A stretch of DNA of 64,000 nucleotides from Paenibacillus algicola (GTDB lineage: Bacteria; Bacillota; Bacilli; Paenibacillales; Paenibacillaceae): the NCBI RefSeq assembly GCF_005577435.1, contig NZ_CP040396.1, positions 1,353,501-1,417,500 of the forward strand, written 5' to 3'. Shown here in pieces: positions 1 through 9,575 of the stretch (position 1 is its first letter; each line of letters opens with the position of its first letter). The position numbers and the translations under genes were made by a program. The notes beneath the pieces are model-generated. The model did no database searches. It was not told where the DNA came from and saw nothing but the letters and a program-made list of their open reading frames with translations.

Positions 1-2
1 CG

Positions 3-395
3 GTCATTAACTCACTGGAAAGCTATTACCGCAACAGTCTGGAGCTGCTTAATCCGGATACCTTCCACGCTCTGTTTGATCCGCAGCCGGTGCTGACCAA
101 GATCAAGTATGAGGTTCCGGCCAAATATCTGGAGGGAGCGCAGGTTAACCATTCTCTGGTGGCAAATGGCTGTCAGATTGATGGCCAGGTGGAGAACAGC
201 ATTCTGTTCCGCGGCGTGAAGGTCAAGGAAGGGGCGCGCATCCATAACTCGATCATTATGCAGAAATGCGTCATTGAAGAGGGTGTGGTGCTGGAGAATG
301 TCATACTGGACAAAGACGTCAGAATTACCGCAGGAATCAAGCTGCAGGGAGATGTACGCAAGCCGTACGTCGTTGCCAAGGATACGGTGATTTAA
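3..395 (+). CDS. glgD: GlgD-like glucose-1-phosphate adenylyltransferase subunit, C-terminal part
   Basis: This is the 3' end of a gene that begins before the window; the frame is open from the left edge to the TAA at 393-395. The visible 130 residues include a run of hexapeptide-type repeats (HSLVANGCQIDG, ENSILFRGVKV, HNSIIMQKCVIEEG, ENVILDKDV), the left-handed beta-helix that closes ADP-glucose pyrophosphorylases. It ends VRKPYVVAKDTVI, as GlgD proteins do. GlgD acts with GlgC to make ADP-glucose for glycogen synthesis in the cytoplasm. The next gene, glycogen phosphorylase, starts about 30 bases downstream, which supports a glg operon. The choice of GlgD over GlgC rests on the C-terminal tail and the gene context; the catalytic half is not visible. 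Confidence 0.85.
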   Translation, partial: VINSLESYYRNSLELLNPDTFHALFDPQPVLTKIKYEVPAKYLEGAQVNHSLVANGCQIDGQVENSILFRGVKVKEGARIHNSIIMQKCVIEEGVVLENVILDKDVRITAGIKLQGDVRKPYVVAKDTVI

Positions 396-425
396 ATTTT
401 TACTATGGTCAGGAGGCTTCATCTT

Positions 426-2858
426 TTGTTTAACAATAAAGAATTGTTCAAGGCGTCATTTCAGGAGCAGCTCGTTAGTCGGCTCGGCAAGAGTATGGAA
501 GAAGCAACAGCCGGCGATGTGTACAAAATTTTAGGATCCTTAATCCGTGAAAATATTGGCCGGGATTGGGCGGAAAGCAACCGGATCGCGAAGGTACAGG
601 AAGAGAAGCAGGTATACTACTTCTCCATGGAGTTTCTGATCGGGCGCCTGCTCGGCAACAATCTGCTGAATATCGGCATGCTGGAGACCGTCCGGGACGG
701 CTTGAAGGAGCTCGGCTGGGATCTTGATGAGATCGAGTCCCAGGAGCCGGATGCAGGGCTTGGCAACGGCGGCTTAGGCCGCCTGGCCGCCTGCTTTCTG
801 GATTCTCTTGCTTCGCTCCAATATGCCGGACACGGCTGCGGCATCCGCTATAAATACGGTCTGTTTGAACAAAAGATTATCGACGGCCATCAGGTGGAGC
901 TGCCGGATGACTGGCTTCAGCGGGGCAATGTGTGGGAAGAGCGCCGTCCCGACAAGAAGGTAGAGGTCCGTTTCTGGGGCCGTGTCGAGATGAGTGAGCG
1001 GGACGGACGCACAGTGTTTGAGACTACCGGGTACGAGAAGGTATGGGCCGTTCCTTATGATGTGCCGGTCATTGGCCATGGCGAAGGCAGAGTGAACACG
1101 CTGCGTCTGTGGAGTGCGGAATCCGCCGTAGATCCTATCAAGATGGCGCAGGATGGCCAAAACAGCTATTATTCCTTCTTGAATTACAGCCGTTCCGTGC
1201 AGTCAATCTCGGAATTTCTGTATCCCGATGACTCCGGCTATGAAGGCAAGCTGCTCCGGCTCAAGCAGCAGTACTTCCTGTGCTCCGCCGGCTTGCAAAG
1301 CCTGCTTCGAACCTTTGAGAAGCTGAAGCTTCCTTACACGGAGCTGCCGGAGAAGGTATCTGTGCATATTAATGATACGCACCCCACCCTGGTCATTCCG
1401 GAGCTGATGCGGATTCTGATGGATGAGCAGGGCTTTGGCTGGGACGAAGCGTGGGACATTACCGTTCGAACCGTATCCTATACGAATCATACACTGCTCA
1501 GCGAAGCGCTGGAGAAGTGGCCTGAGAATATGATTCGGGAGCTGCTGCCACGCATCTATATGATTATTGAGGAAATCAACAAACGTTTCTGCGGCCAGCT
1601 ACTGGAGGAGGGACGGTCTCAGGAGTTTGTGTCCCAGGTGGCCATTCTGGAGAGCGGCCAGGTCAAAATGGCGCATCTTGCCATAGCAGGCAGCAACAGC
1701 ATTAATGGCGTAGCCGGTCTGCATACCGAGCTGCTAAAAACCGATGTCATGCAGCCCTTCTATGAGCTGTATCCGGATCGGTTCAATAATAAAACGAACG
1801 GCATAACACATCGCCGCTGGCTCATGCATGCCAATCCGAAGCTCAGCAGCCTGATTAGCGAAGCCATCGGCAGCGGCTGGACCACCTCTCCTCTGCAGCT
1901 GAAGGAGCTTGCGAAGTTCAAGGATGACCGGCACATACAGGATGTCCTGATGGGCATCAAGCTGGACAATAAGCGGCGCCTGGCAGCTTATATCCAAGAC
2001 AAGCAGGGAGTTATGGTGGATCCGGAGTCTATTTTTGACGTTCAGGTAAAACGATTGCATGGCTACAAGCGGCAGCTGATGAACATTTTGCATGTGATCC
2101 ACCTGTATCACGAAATCAAGGATCAGCCGAATGTCGAGCGTGTCCCAAGAACCTTCATCTTCGGCGCTAAAGCCGCGCCGGGCTACTACTTGGCGAAGAG
2201 CATTATCAAGCTGATTAATGTGGCCGCAGATGTCATTAACCGGGATCCTCAGGTGTCACAGCAGCTGAAGGTGGTCTTTCTGGAGAACTACTCGGTATCT
2301 CTGGCAGAGAAGATTATTCCGGCGGCTAACGTCAGTGAACAAATCTCGACAGCGGGGAAGGAAGCGTCCGGTACCGGAAATATGAAGTTTATGATGAACG
2401 GGGCGCTGACCATTGGCACGCTGGACGGCGCGAATGTGGAAATGTTCGATCTGCTTGGCGAGGAGAATATGTTCCTGTTCGGGCTCCGCTCGCAAGAGGT
2501 GCTGAACTACTATCGTCATGGAGGGTATGTCGCTCGGGAACTTTATCATCAGGATGCCCGCCTGCGGCGCGTGCTGGATTCTCTCGTGACAGAAGGGCCG
2601 TTCTGCTGCCACGAACGGGAGTTTGAAATCATTCGTCAGGCGTTGCTCGACCATAATGATGAGTTCTTCGTCCTGCGGGATTTTGATGATTATGCGGCTG
2701 CTCAGAAGCAGGTAGAGCAGGCTTACCGCGATTCCGTCTCTTGGGCAAGCAAGTCCATCGTGAACATCGCGAACAGCGGGCATTTTTCAAGTGACTGTAC
2801 GATTGAGCGTTATGCTGCAGATATTTGGGATATTGCTCCCGTGCGCCGTGAGAGCTGA
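426..2858 (+). CDS. glgP: Glycogen phosphorylase
   Basis: Cytoplasmic PLP enzyme that releases glucose-1-phosphate from the ends of glycogen. The protein is about 810 residues, the normal family length. It carries the N-terminal signatures YFSMEFLIGR and GLGNGGLGRLAACFLDS, and the PLP site EASGTGNMKFMMNG, with the Schiff-base lysine near residue 654. An ATG at 405 is in frame, but AGGAGG at 411-416 lies downstream of it and is spaced nine bases from a TTG at 426. The TTG is therefore the better start (LFNNKELFK...). The gene follows glgD closely and ends before a strong terminator at 2902, so it is probably the last gene of the glg operon. Confidence 0.96.
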   Translation: MFNNKELFKASFQEQLVSRLGKSMEEATAGDVYKILGSLIRENIGRDWAESNRIAKVQEEKQVYYFSMEFLIGRLLGNNLLNIGMLETVRDGLKELGWDLDEIESQEPDAGLGNGGLGRLAACFLDSLASLQYAGHGCGIRYKYGLFEQKIIDGHQVELPDDWLQRGNVWEERRPDKKVEVRFWGRVEMSERDGRTVFETTGYEKVWAVPYDVPVIGHGEGRVNTLRLWSAESAVDPIKMAQDGQNSYYSFLNYSRSVQSISEFLYPDDSGYEGKLLRLKQQYFLCSAGLQSLLRTFEKLKLPYTELPEKVSVHINDTHPTLVIPELMRILMDEQGFGWDEAWDITVRTVSYTNHTLLSEALEKWPENMIRELLPRIYMIIEEINKRFCGQLLEEGRSQEFVSQVAILESGQVKMAHLAIAGSNSINGVAGLHTELLKTDVMQPFYELYPDRFNNKTNGITHRRWLMHANPKLSSLISEAIGSGWTTSPLQLKELAKFKDDRHIQDVLMGIKLDNKRRLAAYIQDKQGVMVDPESIFDVQVKRLHGYKRQLMNILHVIHLYHEIKDQPNVERVPRTFIFGAKAAPGYYLAKSIIKLINVAADVINRDPQVSQQLKVVFLENYSVSLAEKIIPAANVSEQISTAGKEASGTGNMKFMMNGALTIGTLDGANVEMFDLLGEENMFLFGLRSQEVLNYYRHGGYVARELYHQDARLRRVLDSLVTEGPFCCHEREFEIIRQALLDHNDEFFVLRDFDDYAAAQKQVEQAYRDSVSWASKSIVNIANSGHFSSDCTIERYAADIWDIAPVRRES

Positions 2859-2901
2859 AGGCATCATCCATTGTTTCTAACCTAAAGGCTATGTAACCCC
2901 C

Positions 2902-2944
2902 AAGGGTTCAACCTCTCGATCTGAAGAGGTTGAACCCTTTTTTT
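2902..2944 (+). terminator. Rho-independent terminator after glgP
   Basis: AAGGGTTCAACCTC pairs with GAGGTTGAACCCTT across a short loop, followed by a run of seven T. It closes the glycogen operon. Confidence 0.93.
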
Positions 2945-3013
2945 GATGTTATGAGCGTCCGTATACTCACTGTTACACCCTGTAAAATAAGAGATATGAG
3001 AAGGAGAATGCTT

Positions 3014-3790
3014 ATGCATACGAACCCCTTGCTGGAGCGGCTGGACGCAATCGGGAGAGCTTTGTCGAAGAAGGAAGAGGCGCTGGCCTTGTTTGGCCTG
3101 GGCTCTGTGGGAGTGGAGACTGCACGGCTGGATGAATATTCGGATCTTGATTTTTTTGTCATTGCAAGGCCTGGACGCAAGCAGGAGCTGATTGATTCTC
3201 TGGATTGGCTTGAGGTCGTTTGTCCGCTGGCGTACCGGTTTATGAATTGTGAGATCGGCTATAAATTTTTGTTCCAGGATGGGATTTACGGAGAATTTGC
3301 CGTATTTGAGCAGGATGAGCTGGAGCGTGCACTATACACCGGGGGACGGATGATATGGAAAAGCTCGGCTCTGATTCCCGATGATCTTGCAGCAGGACGC
3401 GGCTGTATTCCATCACGGCGAGCAAAGTCTCTGGATCATGTCGTTGGTGAAGCCGTAACGAATCTGTATGTGGGCCTGGGGCGCTATTTGCGTGGAGAGA
3501 AAATGTCGGCCTTTAAATTTGTGCAGGGCTATCCTCTGGATGGCCTCATGTCCATTCTTCATCTGTTGGAAAACGAGTCGGAAGGGTTTCCGGATCCCTT
3601 CGGCCAGGAGCGCAGGCTGGAAATCCGCTTTCCGGTCTTCTCCAAGAAGCTGGGCTCCATGCTTCAGGGCTATGAGAACACACCGCAAGCTGCGCTGATC
3701 ATTCTGGATTTCCTGGAAAGCATCTATCCCGTACATGCAAGCATGAGCGCCGAGATTCGGGCTCGGGCTGAGCAATGCCTGAAGCTTTAA
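3014..3790 (+). CDS. Nucleotidyltransferase-fold protein of unknown substrate
   Basis: A 258-residue protein. Near the N terminus it has LFGLGSVGVE (about residues 27-36) followed by DEYSDLDFFVI (40-50). This is the GS...DxD pattern of the nucleotidyltransferase superfamily, which includes aminoglycoside nucleotidyltransferases, with D44/D46 as probable metal ligands. The C-terminal half is helical and not recognised. The start was set at the ATG at 3014, seven bases after AAGGAG at 3001; the upstream ATG at 3008 is too close to the site. The gene stands alone between the glgP terminator and a convergent hairpin. The substrate cannot be read from the sequence, so an antibiotic-resistance role would be a guess. 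Confidence 0.75.
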   Translation: MHTNPLLERLDAIGRALSKKEEALALFGLGSVGVETARLDEYSDLDFFVIARPGRKQELIDSLDWLEVVCPLAYRFMNCEIGYKFLFQDGIYGEFAVFEQDELERALYTGGRMIWKSSALIPDDLAAGRGCIPSRRAKSLDHVVGEAVTNLYVGLGRYLRGEKMSAFKFVQGYPLDGLMSILHLLENESEGFPDPFGQERRLEIRFPVFSKKLGSMLQGYENTPQAALIILDFLESIYPVHASMSAEIRARAEQCLKL

Positions 3791-3807
3791 AGCATATGGA
3801 GCACAAT

Positions 3808-3839
3808 AAAGCCGGCTGGGAGCTTCCCAAACCGGCTTT
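3808..3839. terminator. Convergent hairpin between two genes
   Basis: AAAGCCGG and TGGGA pair with TCCCA and CCGGCTTT around a very short loop. The hairpin lies between the ends of a plus-strand gene and a minus-strand gene. The T tracts are short on both sides, so it may terminate weakly in both directions. Confidence 0.7.
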
Positions 3840-3847
3840 GCTGCAGG

Positions 3848-4405
3848 CTAGAGGTTATGATTCTCCTCGGTATCTCCCGTCAGCTCGATCTCCCGCTCGC
3901 CCTGCTTGCGATGCGCGATCCGGCTGCTGGCAGCCGCGGCTACGGCTCCGACAATATCATCGAGGAAGGTGTGTATCGTATGATCCGATTTATCATTGAG
4001 CCGCTGCAGAACGCCCGGCTTCAGCTTGTCTACATAACCATAGTTGGTGAAGCCGATGCTTCCATACACATTGACGATCGAGAAGGCGAGGACCTCATCG
4101 ACACCGTATAAGCTTTCGTCATTGGAGAGCATTTCCTGCAGCGGGGACATCAGCTGACCCTGCTCTGCCAAAATATCCAGCTGAATGCCGGTCAGGACGG
4201 CGTTCTGAATTTCCCGCTTGGCGAGCACGCTTTCGACGTTCTCGATGCACTCCTGCATGGTCAGGTCGGGATAATATTTCTTCTGCAGAAACATGACCAG
4301 CTCGGCGATCTCTTCCATGGTGACCCCGCGTTCATGAAGCAGGCGGGTGGTCGCTTCGGCAACCTTCTTGCTGTTCAGGCTGTAAGGAATGTTAGCTTCT
4401 GTCAT
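3848..4405 (-). CDS. Phosphatidylglycerophosphatase A-like protein (YutG type)
   Basis: A 185-residue protein resembling the PgpA/YutG family, whose members dephosphorylate phosphatidylglycerophosphate in phospholipid synthesis. Visible blocks are SKKVAEATTRLLHERGVTMEE near the start, a central YGVDEVLAFSIVNVYGSIG, and KSDHTIHTFLDDIVGAVAAA near the end; the last matches the conserved HDDIxAG-like tail of the family. Unlike membrane-bound E. coli PgpA it has little obvious hydrophobic sequence. The start ATG at 4405 follows GGAGG by six bases; another ATG immediately adjoins the site and is less likely. The gene is convergent with the nucleotidyltransferase gene. The family call is from recall of motifs; the exact activity is inferred. 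Confidence 0.72.
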   Translation of the reverse strand: MTEANIPYSLNSKKVAEATTRLLHERGVTMEEIAELVMFLQKKYYPDLTMQECIENVESVLAKREIQNAVLTGIQLDILAEQGQLMSPLQEMLSNDESLYGVDEVLAFSIVNVYGSIGFTNYGYVDKLKPGVLQRLNDKSDHTIHTFLDDIVGAVAAAASSRIAHRKQGEREIELTGDTEENHNL

Positions 4406-4558
4406 ACTCATCCTCCGTTCTGGTGTAAGTAGGGTTGGTATTGATTGTACTTGTCCGGCAGGTGCTTTGTCCAGAAAGGGTAAATGACGGTCATGTTTTG
4501 GAAAAGAGCTCGTATACATAGGAGTACAACCTGTACAAAATGTAGGGAGGAACTATAC

Positions 4559-5626
4559 ATGACACAGAAGCACTCCATTCGCGGACTTTCAGCCGCTGGC
4601 TTGCTGGCGGTACCTATTCTGCTGGCGGGCTGCGGTCCCTTCGGGGGGAAAGAGTCGGAGGCCGTGGATCCGCCGCCAGCGCAGCTCGAGGCCCAAATGA
4701 TCGGCGCGGCGAACAGCAGCGCCAGCGTCATTCCCGTTCTGGCAGATGATGCAGTCCAGAATACAGTATACCTCTCGGACTCGAAGGGTATGCTTGCCCC
4801 CGTTACTCTTGCTTTACCCAAAGACAGTGCCAAAGACCCGATTTCCAGTGCAATCATGGTGCTGGTGAAGAACAGCCCGTACGCCGGCTACATCCCTGAA
4901 GGCTTCAGCGGTGTGCTGCCGGCAGGCACAGAAGTGACGAATGTGACTGTAGACGCAGAACGCAAGCTCGCCATGGTAGAGTTTAACGAAGTATTCAAGA
5001 AGTACGATCACAAGGAGGAACGGCGGATTCTGGAAGCCCTGACCTGGACGCTCACAGGGCAAAAGGGAGTCGAGAAGGCGGAGCTGTGGGTAGCGGGGGA
5101 GAAGCTGACCGAGATGCCGCTAAACCGCACCCCGCTGGATCGCCCATTGTCCCGCACCATGGGCATTAATCTGCAGAAAGCGGATGATACCCAGTACAGT
5201 CAGTCCTCACCGGTGACGGTGTACTTTTCTGGAGTGACGCCAGGAGGAGTACAGTATTATGTTCCGGTAACGCGCCTGGTGCCTGCCGGACAGGATGCTG
5301 TTCAGGCGGCTGTGCATGAGCTGATCCGCGGACCGCAGTTTGGTGACGGGCTCGCGATGGTGATGACGGGAGGAACGACACTGACAGGCGTAGAGCAGGG
5401 AGAAGACGGATCGCTGACCGTGGCTTTAAGCGACAGCATGTTCCAGCAGGGTGATCACATCCCGGCGGAGCTGCTGCAGGCTGTCGTCCTGACGGTGACA
5501 GAGAATGCCGGAGCCACTAAAGTAAAGATCAAAATGAATGATCTGGCTGAGGTAACCGGTACGGACAGTGTGAGCTATAGCCAGCCGGTCAGCCGTCCGG
5601 AGCATATCAACGAGATTCCAATCTGA
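4559..5626 (+). CDS. gerM: GerM-like sporulation lipoprotein
   Basis: A 355-residue exported lipoprotein. The N terminus has a basic start, a hydrophobic stretch and the lipobox LLAGC at about residues 21-25. Two related GerM domains follow (roughly 85-195 and 225-335), each with the pattern of [16 protein letters not shown] or [15 protein letters not shown]. GerM in B. subtilis is made in the mother cell during sporulation, helps anchor the SpoIIIA-Q channel and affects germination. The same neighbours, gerM-rph-rdgB, occur in B. subtilis. The start ATG at 4559 follows GGGAGG by eight bases; the upstream in-frame extension lacks a ribosome site and would bury the signal peptide. Confidence 0.9.
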   Translation: MTQKHSIRGLSAAGLLAVPILLAGCGPFGGKESEAVDPPPAQLEAQMIGAANSSASVIPVLADDAVQNTVYLSDSKGMLAPVTLALPKDSAKDPISSAIMVLVKNSPYAGYIPEGFSGVLPAGTEVTNVTVDAERKLAMVEFNEVFKKYDHKEERRILEALTWTLTGQKGVEKAELWVAGEKLTEMPLNRTPLDRPLSRTMGINLQKADDTQYSQSSPVTVYFSGVTPGGVQYYVPVTRLVPAGQDAVQAAVHELIRGPQFGDGLAMVMTGGTTLTGVEQGEDGSLTVALSDSMFQQGDHIPAELLQAVVLTVTENAGATKVKIKMNDLAEVTGTDSVSYSQPVSRPEHINEIPI

Positions 5627-5708
5627 TTCCGGCAGGGTGCTTTTATGCGTCACCTTTGTTAAAATAAAGGAAGCTAACCAGTATTGCGATAAAGTAGGAG
5701 GCAAAAAG

Positions 5709-6467
5709 ATGAGATCTAACGGACGCAAGAACGACGAGCTTCGGCCCTTGAATTTATCAACTCATGTCAATAAATATGCAGAAGGCTCCGTGTACATCGA
5801 AATGGGAGAAACCAAAGTGCTGGTCACCGCAACGGTGGACGAGAAGGTTCCTCCGTTTCTGAAAGGACAAGGAAAAGGCTGGGTCACTGCCGAGTACTCC
5901 ATGCTGCCTCGGGCGACACATTCCCGTAACCAGCGTGAAGCCAACCGCGGCAAGCTCAGCGGCCGGACGATGGAAATTCAGCGGCTGATCGGTCGGGCAT
6001 TGCGCTCTGTTGTGAATCTGCATGCTTTAGGCGAGCGTACCATTACGTTGGATTGTGATGTCATCCAGGCGGACGGCGGTACGCGGACTACCTCCATCAC
6101 GGGGGCCTTTATAGCGCTCAGCATTGCAGTCAACAAGATCGCTGAGCAGCACAAGCTGAATGTATTCCCCATTACCGACTATCTGGCCTCGGTCAGCGTC
6201 GGCATTGCAGGAGGCCGGGCGCTGCTGGATTTGAACTATGAAGAGGATTCCAAGGCGAAGGTGGATATGAACCTTGTGATGACCGGCAGCGGCAAATTCG
6301 TGGAGGTTCAGGGCACCGGGGAAGAAGCTCCGTATTCGCGCTCCGAGCTGAATGACATGCTGGAGCTGGGCGAGAAAGGGATTTCGGAGCTGATTGCCCG
6401 CCAGCGGGAAATTCTGGGGCCGATTGCAGATAGGATTGGCACAGCGGGCTCCAGAAGCGGGGTGTAA
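5709..6467 (+). CDS. rph: Ribonuclease PH
   Basis: A phosphorolytic 3'-to-5' exoribonuclease that trims tRNA 3' ends. The 252-residue length is typical for the family. The sequence shows [13 protein letters not shown] at the start, the conserved [27 protein letters not shown], and the phosphate-binding region [16 protein letters not shown]. The ATG at 5709 follows AGGAGG by seven bases; the longer frame starting at 5637 has no site. It is followed three bases later by rdgB, so the two are translated together, probably with gerM upstream in the same transcription unit. Confidence 0.97.
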   Translation: MRSNGRKNDELRPLNLSTHVNKYAEGSVYIEMGETKVLVTATVDEKVPPFLKGQGKGWVTAEYSMLPRATHSRNQREANRGKLSGRTMEIQRLIGRALRSVVNLHALGERTITLDCDVIQADGGTRTTSITGAFIALSIAVNKIAEQHKLNVFPITDYLASVSVGIAGGRALLDLNYEEDSKAKVDMNLVMTGSGKFVEVQGTGEEAPYSRSELNDMLELGEKGISELIARQREILGPIADRIGTAGSRSGV

Positions 6468-6470
6468 GAT

Positions 6471-7103
6471 ATGAAGCTGACCGGAAATAGTATTATTGTC
6501 GCAACGCGGAACCCGGGAAAGGTGAAGGAGTTTGCCCATGCTTTTGCGGCCTTCGGGTGGTCTGTACAGAGCATGTTCGATTATCCGGATCTGCCGGATG
6601 TCATTGAGGATGGAACGACCTTCGCCGATAATGCTATCAAGAAAGCAAAAATCATCGGAGATGCCCTGAATCTGCCTGTGCTCGCGGATGACTCGGGCTT
6701 GTGTGTGGATGCGCTGGGCGGAGATCCCGGGGTATATTCGGCACGTTATGCAGGAACCCATGGGGACGATGAAGCAAACAACCGCAAGCTGCTGACCGAG
6801 CTGGAGCGTCTGCGCACGGCAGACGATGCCGGAGAGCCTTTGTTAAGCCAAGCTCAGTTTGTATGTGTCCTGGTCCTGTATGATCCGCACAGCGGCGAGC
6901 ATATAGAGACCCGAGGCACGATAGACGGCTGGATTACCGCCAAGCCTCATGGAGAGGGCGGCTTCGGCTACGATCCCCTGTTCTATCTGAAGCCTTACGG
7001 CAAGACGATGGCGGAGCTGACGCTTGCGGAGAAGCAGGAAATCAGCCACCGGGGTCACGCCCTGCGGGCGTTGACAGACAGACTTCGGGAATTTCAGTCA
7101 TAA
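6471..7103 (+). CDS. rdgB: XTP/dITP pyrophosphatase (HAM1/RdgB family)
   Basis: A house-cleaning nucleotidase that hydrolyses non-canonical purine triphosphates (dITP, XTP) to monophosphates and so keeps them out of DNA. The protein has 210 residues. Family motifs are ATRNPGKVKEF at the start, LADDSGLCVDALGGDPGVYS in the middle, GGFGYDPLF, and EISHRGHALRAL at the C terminus. It starts three bases after rph ends and is closed by a strong terminator. The B. subtilis counterpart is YsnA, in the same position next to rph. Confidence 0.95.
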   Translation: MKLTGNSIIVATRNPGKVKEFAHAFAAFGWSVQSMFDYPDLPDVIEDGTTFADNAIKKAKIIGDALNLPVLADDSGLCVDALGGDPGVYSARYAGTHGDDEANNRKLLTELERLRTADDAGEPLLSQAQFVCVLVLYDPHSGEHIETRGTIDGWITAKPHGEGGFGYDPLFYLKPYGKTMAELTLAEKQEISHRGHALRALTDRLREFQS

Positions 7104-7108
7104 GCATG

Positions 7109-7155
7109 AAGGCCCGCGCCCCGGGATCAAGATACTCCGGGGCGCGGGCTTTTTA
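7109..7155 (+). terminator. Terminator after rdgB
   Basis: A very GC-rich stem (AAGGCCCGCGCCCCGG with CCGGGGCGCGGGCTTTTT) ending in five T. It also separates this unit from the convergent asparagine synthetase gene. Confidence 0.94.
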
Positions 7156-7178
7156 TGTTACCTATGGCTGCAGACTTC

Positions 7179-9023
7179 TTATTTAATAGAAATTTTGTAG
7201 GCTTTGAGCCAATGATTCACTTGAGTTAAGTAGGCAAACAGCTGAGGGCCGGACATCAGCTGGCCAAACCAGGGGAGATTAGACGAGGCTTCTGACGAAG
7301 CGGCGAGCTCCCTTATTTTAGCGGCATCAATGAGCGGAAGAATCGGCGAAGAAGAATCCTCCAGCACATGGAGCATGCGCTGCTTGACAGCGGAAAGATA
7401 ATTCGGATTATGGGTCTTTGGATAAGGGCTTTTCTTGCGGTACAGGACATCCTGGGGCAGCACGCCTTCCAGCGCCTTGCGGAGAATACCCTTTTCCCGT
7501 CCGCCTGCGGTCTTGATGCTCCACGGAATATTAAACACGTAATCGATCAGGCGATGATCCGTGTACGGTACGCGGACCTCCAGCCCCGCCCCCATGCTCA
7601 TACGGTCCTTCCGGTCCAGCAGAGTAGGCATGAAGCGTGTAATGTTCAGATACGACATGACGCGCATTCTGGCCTGCCCGGCATCCTCGCCTTCCAGCAG
7701 CGGCACCTCCGCCACCGCATCGCTGTACCGGTCAGCAAGATATTCAAGCGGTGAGATCCATTCCCGGATTTCCGGAGATAGCAGCTCACTGCGCAGCTGG
7801 GGAGCAACAGACCAGGGGAACGTTCCGGATTGAAGAGCCTCCTCGCGGTGGAACCAAGGGTAGCCGCCAAAAATTTCATCTGCGGCCTCGCCAGAAATCG
7901 CAACCGTTGCGCCCTTCTTGATTTCCTGGCAGAAGAGCAGCAGAGAAGCATCCACATCCGCCATTCCCGGCAAATCCCGTTTCTCGGTTGACAGCTCCAG
8001 TGTATTGACAAGCTCCGGTGTGTCAAATTCAATCCAGTGATGCTTGGATTTGAGCTCTTCCTGCATTCGCTGAATCCAGGGCGCATCGGCACCCGGCTGA
8101 AAGGCGTGGGATTTGAAATGCTTGTCGTTATCGACATAATCGACAGAATACGTATGGACCTGCCCTTGTCCTGTGCGGGTATAGTACTGCACCGCTAGGG
8201 CGGACAGGGCACTGGAATCCAGACCACCGGAGAGCAGGGAGCATACCGGGACGTCCGAAACAAGCTGACGCTCGACCGTATCCTGAATCAGCTCTCTCAA
8301 ATAAGCCGCTGTCCGGGCTTCGTCATCCTCGTGAGGCCGGCTTTCAAGCTTCCAGTATGTGTAGGTGCGCAGCCCTTCCCGATTGAAGATCATGGCGCGT
8401 CCGGGACGAAGCTCGGCCAGATCGCGGAATACACCGTGGCCCGGTGTCCGCGCGGGGCCTACGATGAAGACCTCGGCCAAGCCTTCCGGACCTACGACAG
8501 GCTCCACTTTAGGATGCTGCAAAATCGCTTTCGGCTCGGAGCCGAACACAAGCGTCCCATCCACATAGCTGTAGAATAGCGGCTTTACCCCGACGCGATC
8601 CCGCGCAAGAAATACCTGCTCCTGAACGCTGTCCCAGATCGCAAAGGCAAAGATGCCGTTAAGCCGCTCCAGACAGTCCGGCCCCCACTCCATGTAGGAC
8701 ACTAGCAGCACCTCTGTATCGCATGTGGTCCTGAAGGAGTGACCGCGGCTGGACAGCTCTTTTTTTAATTCGCCTGCATTATATAGTTCTCCGTTATACA
8801 CAATGGCATAAACCTCTTCTTCCCGATGAATAATCATCGGCTGCGCTCCGTTCTCGGGATCGATGACACTGAGGCGCCGATGTCCAAAGGCACAAGGGCC
8901 CGATATCCAGGTTCCCGAGCCGTCAGGTCCGCGATGCGCTAACGTTTCTGTCATTTTGACCAGCAGTCTGGAATCCTGGGTCAGGTCGCCATTCCATTGT
9001 ATAAAGCCGGTTATTCCGCACAT
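7179..9023 (-). CDS. asnB: Glutamine-hydrolysing asparagine synthetase (AsnO/AsnB family)
   Basis: Makes asparagine from aspartate, glutamine and ATP in the cytoplasm. The 614-residue length equals that of B. subtilis AsnO (YisO), a sporulation-linked paralogue. The glutaminase domain begins MCGITGF with the nucleophile Cys2 and contains AHRGPDGSG (29-37), HRRLSVID and YNGELYN. The synthetase domain has the PP-loop SGGLDSS at 265-271. The ATG at 9023 is chosen because Cys2 must follow the initiator and because AGAGAGG lies nine bases upstream; longer in-frame starts would block the active site. It is divergent from two small unknown genes. The AsnO identity, rather than AsnB, is suggested only by length. 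Confidence 0.93.
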   Translation of the reverse strand: MCGITGFIQWNGDLTQDSRLLVKMTETLAHRGPDGSGTWISGPCAFGHRRLSVIDPENGAQPMIIHREEEVYAIVYNGELYNAGELKKELSSRGHSFRTTCDTEVLLVSYMEWGPDCLERLNGIFAFAIWDSVQEQVFLARDRVGVKPLFYSYVDGTLVFGSEPKAILQHPKVEPVVGPEGLAEVFIVGPARTPGHGVFRDLAELRPGRAMIFNREGLRTYTYWKLESRPHEDDEARTAAYLRELIQDTVERQLVSDVPVCSLLSGGLDSSALSALAVQYYTRTGQGQVHTYSVDYVDNDKHFKSHAFQPGADAPWIQRMQEELKSKHHWIEFDTPELVNTLELSTEKRDLPGMADVDASLLLFCQEIKKGATVAISGEAADEIFGGYPWFHREEALQSGTFPWSVAPQLRSELLSPEIREWISPLEYLADRYSDAVAEVPLLEGEDAGQARMRVMSYLNITRFMPTLLDRKDRMSMGAGLEVRVPYTDHRLIDYVFNIPWSIKTAGGREKGILRKALEGVLPQDVLYRKKSPYPKTHNPNYLSAVKQRMLHVLEDSSSPILPLIDAAKIRELAASSEASSNLPWFGQLMSGPQLFAYLTQVNHWLKAYKISIK

Positions 9024-9180
9024 GTAGTTCATCCTCTCTTTGTATGTGATCTCCGCTGACCTTCTCCATGGGACTAAAATCGCCAAAGTGATAAAGATAT
9101 ATGCCGAAGGGAGGCATAAAATGTCTGTCCTTAAACGAAAACTACAAGAGGAGCACGCCAGCGAAGGAGTGGGATGACTG

Positions 9181-9510
9181 TTGAATAAATCCACATACTA
9201 TGTGTCCGTTCACGGCCGCTCGGTCCTGAATGAACAGGGTGCGAGCGCCTATGAGTGGGAGATTCAAGCGACTTCAGAGGAAGCAGAGCAGCTAAGAATG
9301 CAGCTGGAGCTGCTGCAGGAGCAGGAAGAGGAGGACTTTACCGGCTTCGTCTTCCCCTGGCCGGATACGCCGGAAGCAGAGACCAATGCTCGCTTTCAGG
9401 GCACTTTGGATGAAGTATACCGGAGTATTCACCGATTGGGATCAGCACAGACACGCGCCCTGATTGAAGAATACAGGCTCATGCCCCGGAGCGGGAATAG
9501 GGATGACTAG
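9181..9510 (+). CDS. Small acidic protein of unknown function
   Basis: A 109-residue protein that I do not recognise. It starts at TTG 9181, eleven bases after AAGGAG. The N-terminal third resembles a beta-rich module (YYVSVHGRSVLNEQGASAYE), followed by an acidic helical stretch with ELLQEQEEED and a C-terminal helix. No signal peptide or membrane segment is seen. It lies head to head with the asparagine synthetase and upstream of another small unknown gene, so the intergenic region 9024-9180 probably holds divergent promoters. It may be a lineage-specific protein. Confidence 0.6.
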   Translation: MNKSTYYVSVHGRSVLNEQGASAYEWEIQATSEEAEQLRMQLELLQEQEEEDFTGFVFPWPDTPEAETNARFQGTLDEVYRSIHRLGSAQTRALIEEYRLMPRSGNRDD

Positions 9511-9575
9511 GAAGACCGTTATGACAAAACAGCCTAGCCTATGGTGGATCTATAAAGAAGAAGGAGAGATGGATT

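Noticed and set aside
2961-2990. Shared CTGTTACACC element before the genes at 3014 and 45240
   Set aside because: Only two occurrences noticed, with different spacing to the -10 boxes; probably chance.
3014-3790. Aminoglycoside-resistance nucleotidyltransferase
   Set aside because: Only the general superfamily signature is present; substrate-specific features were not seen.
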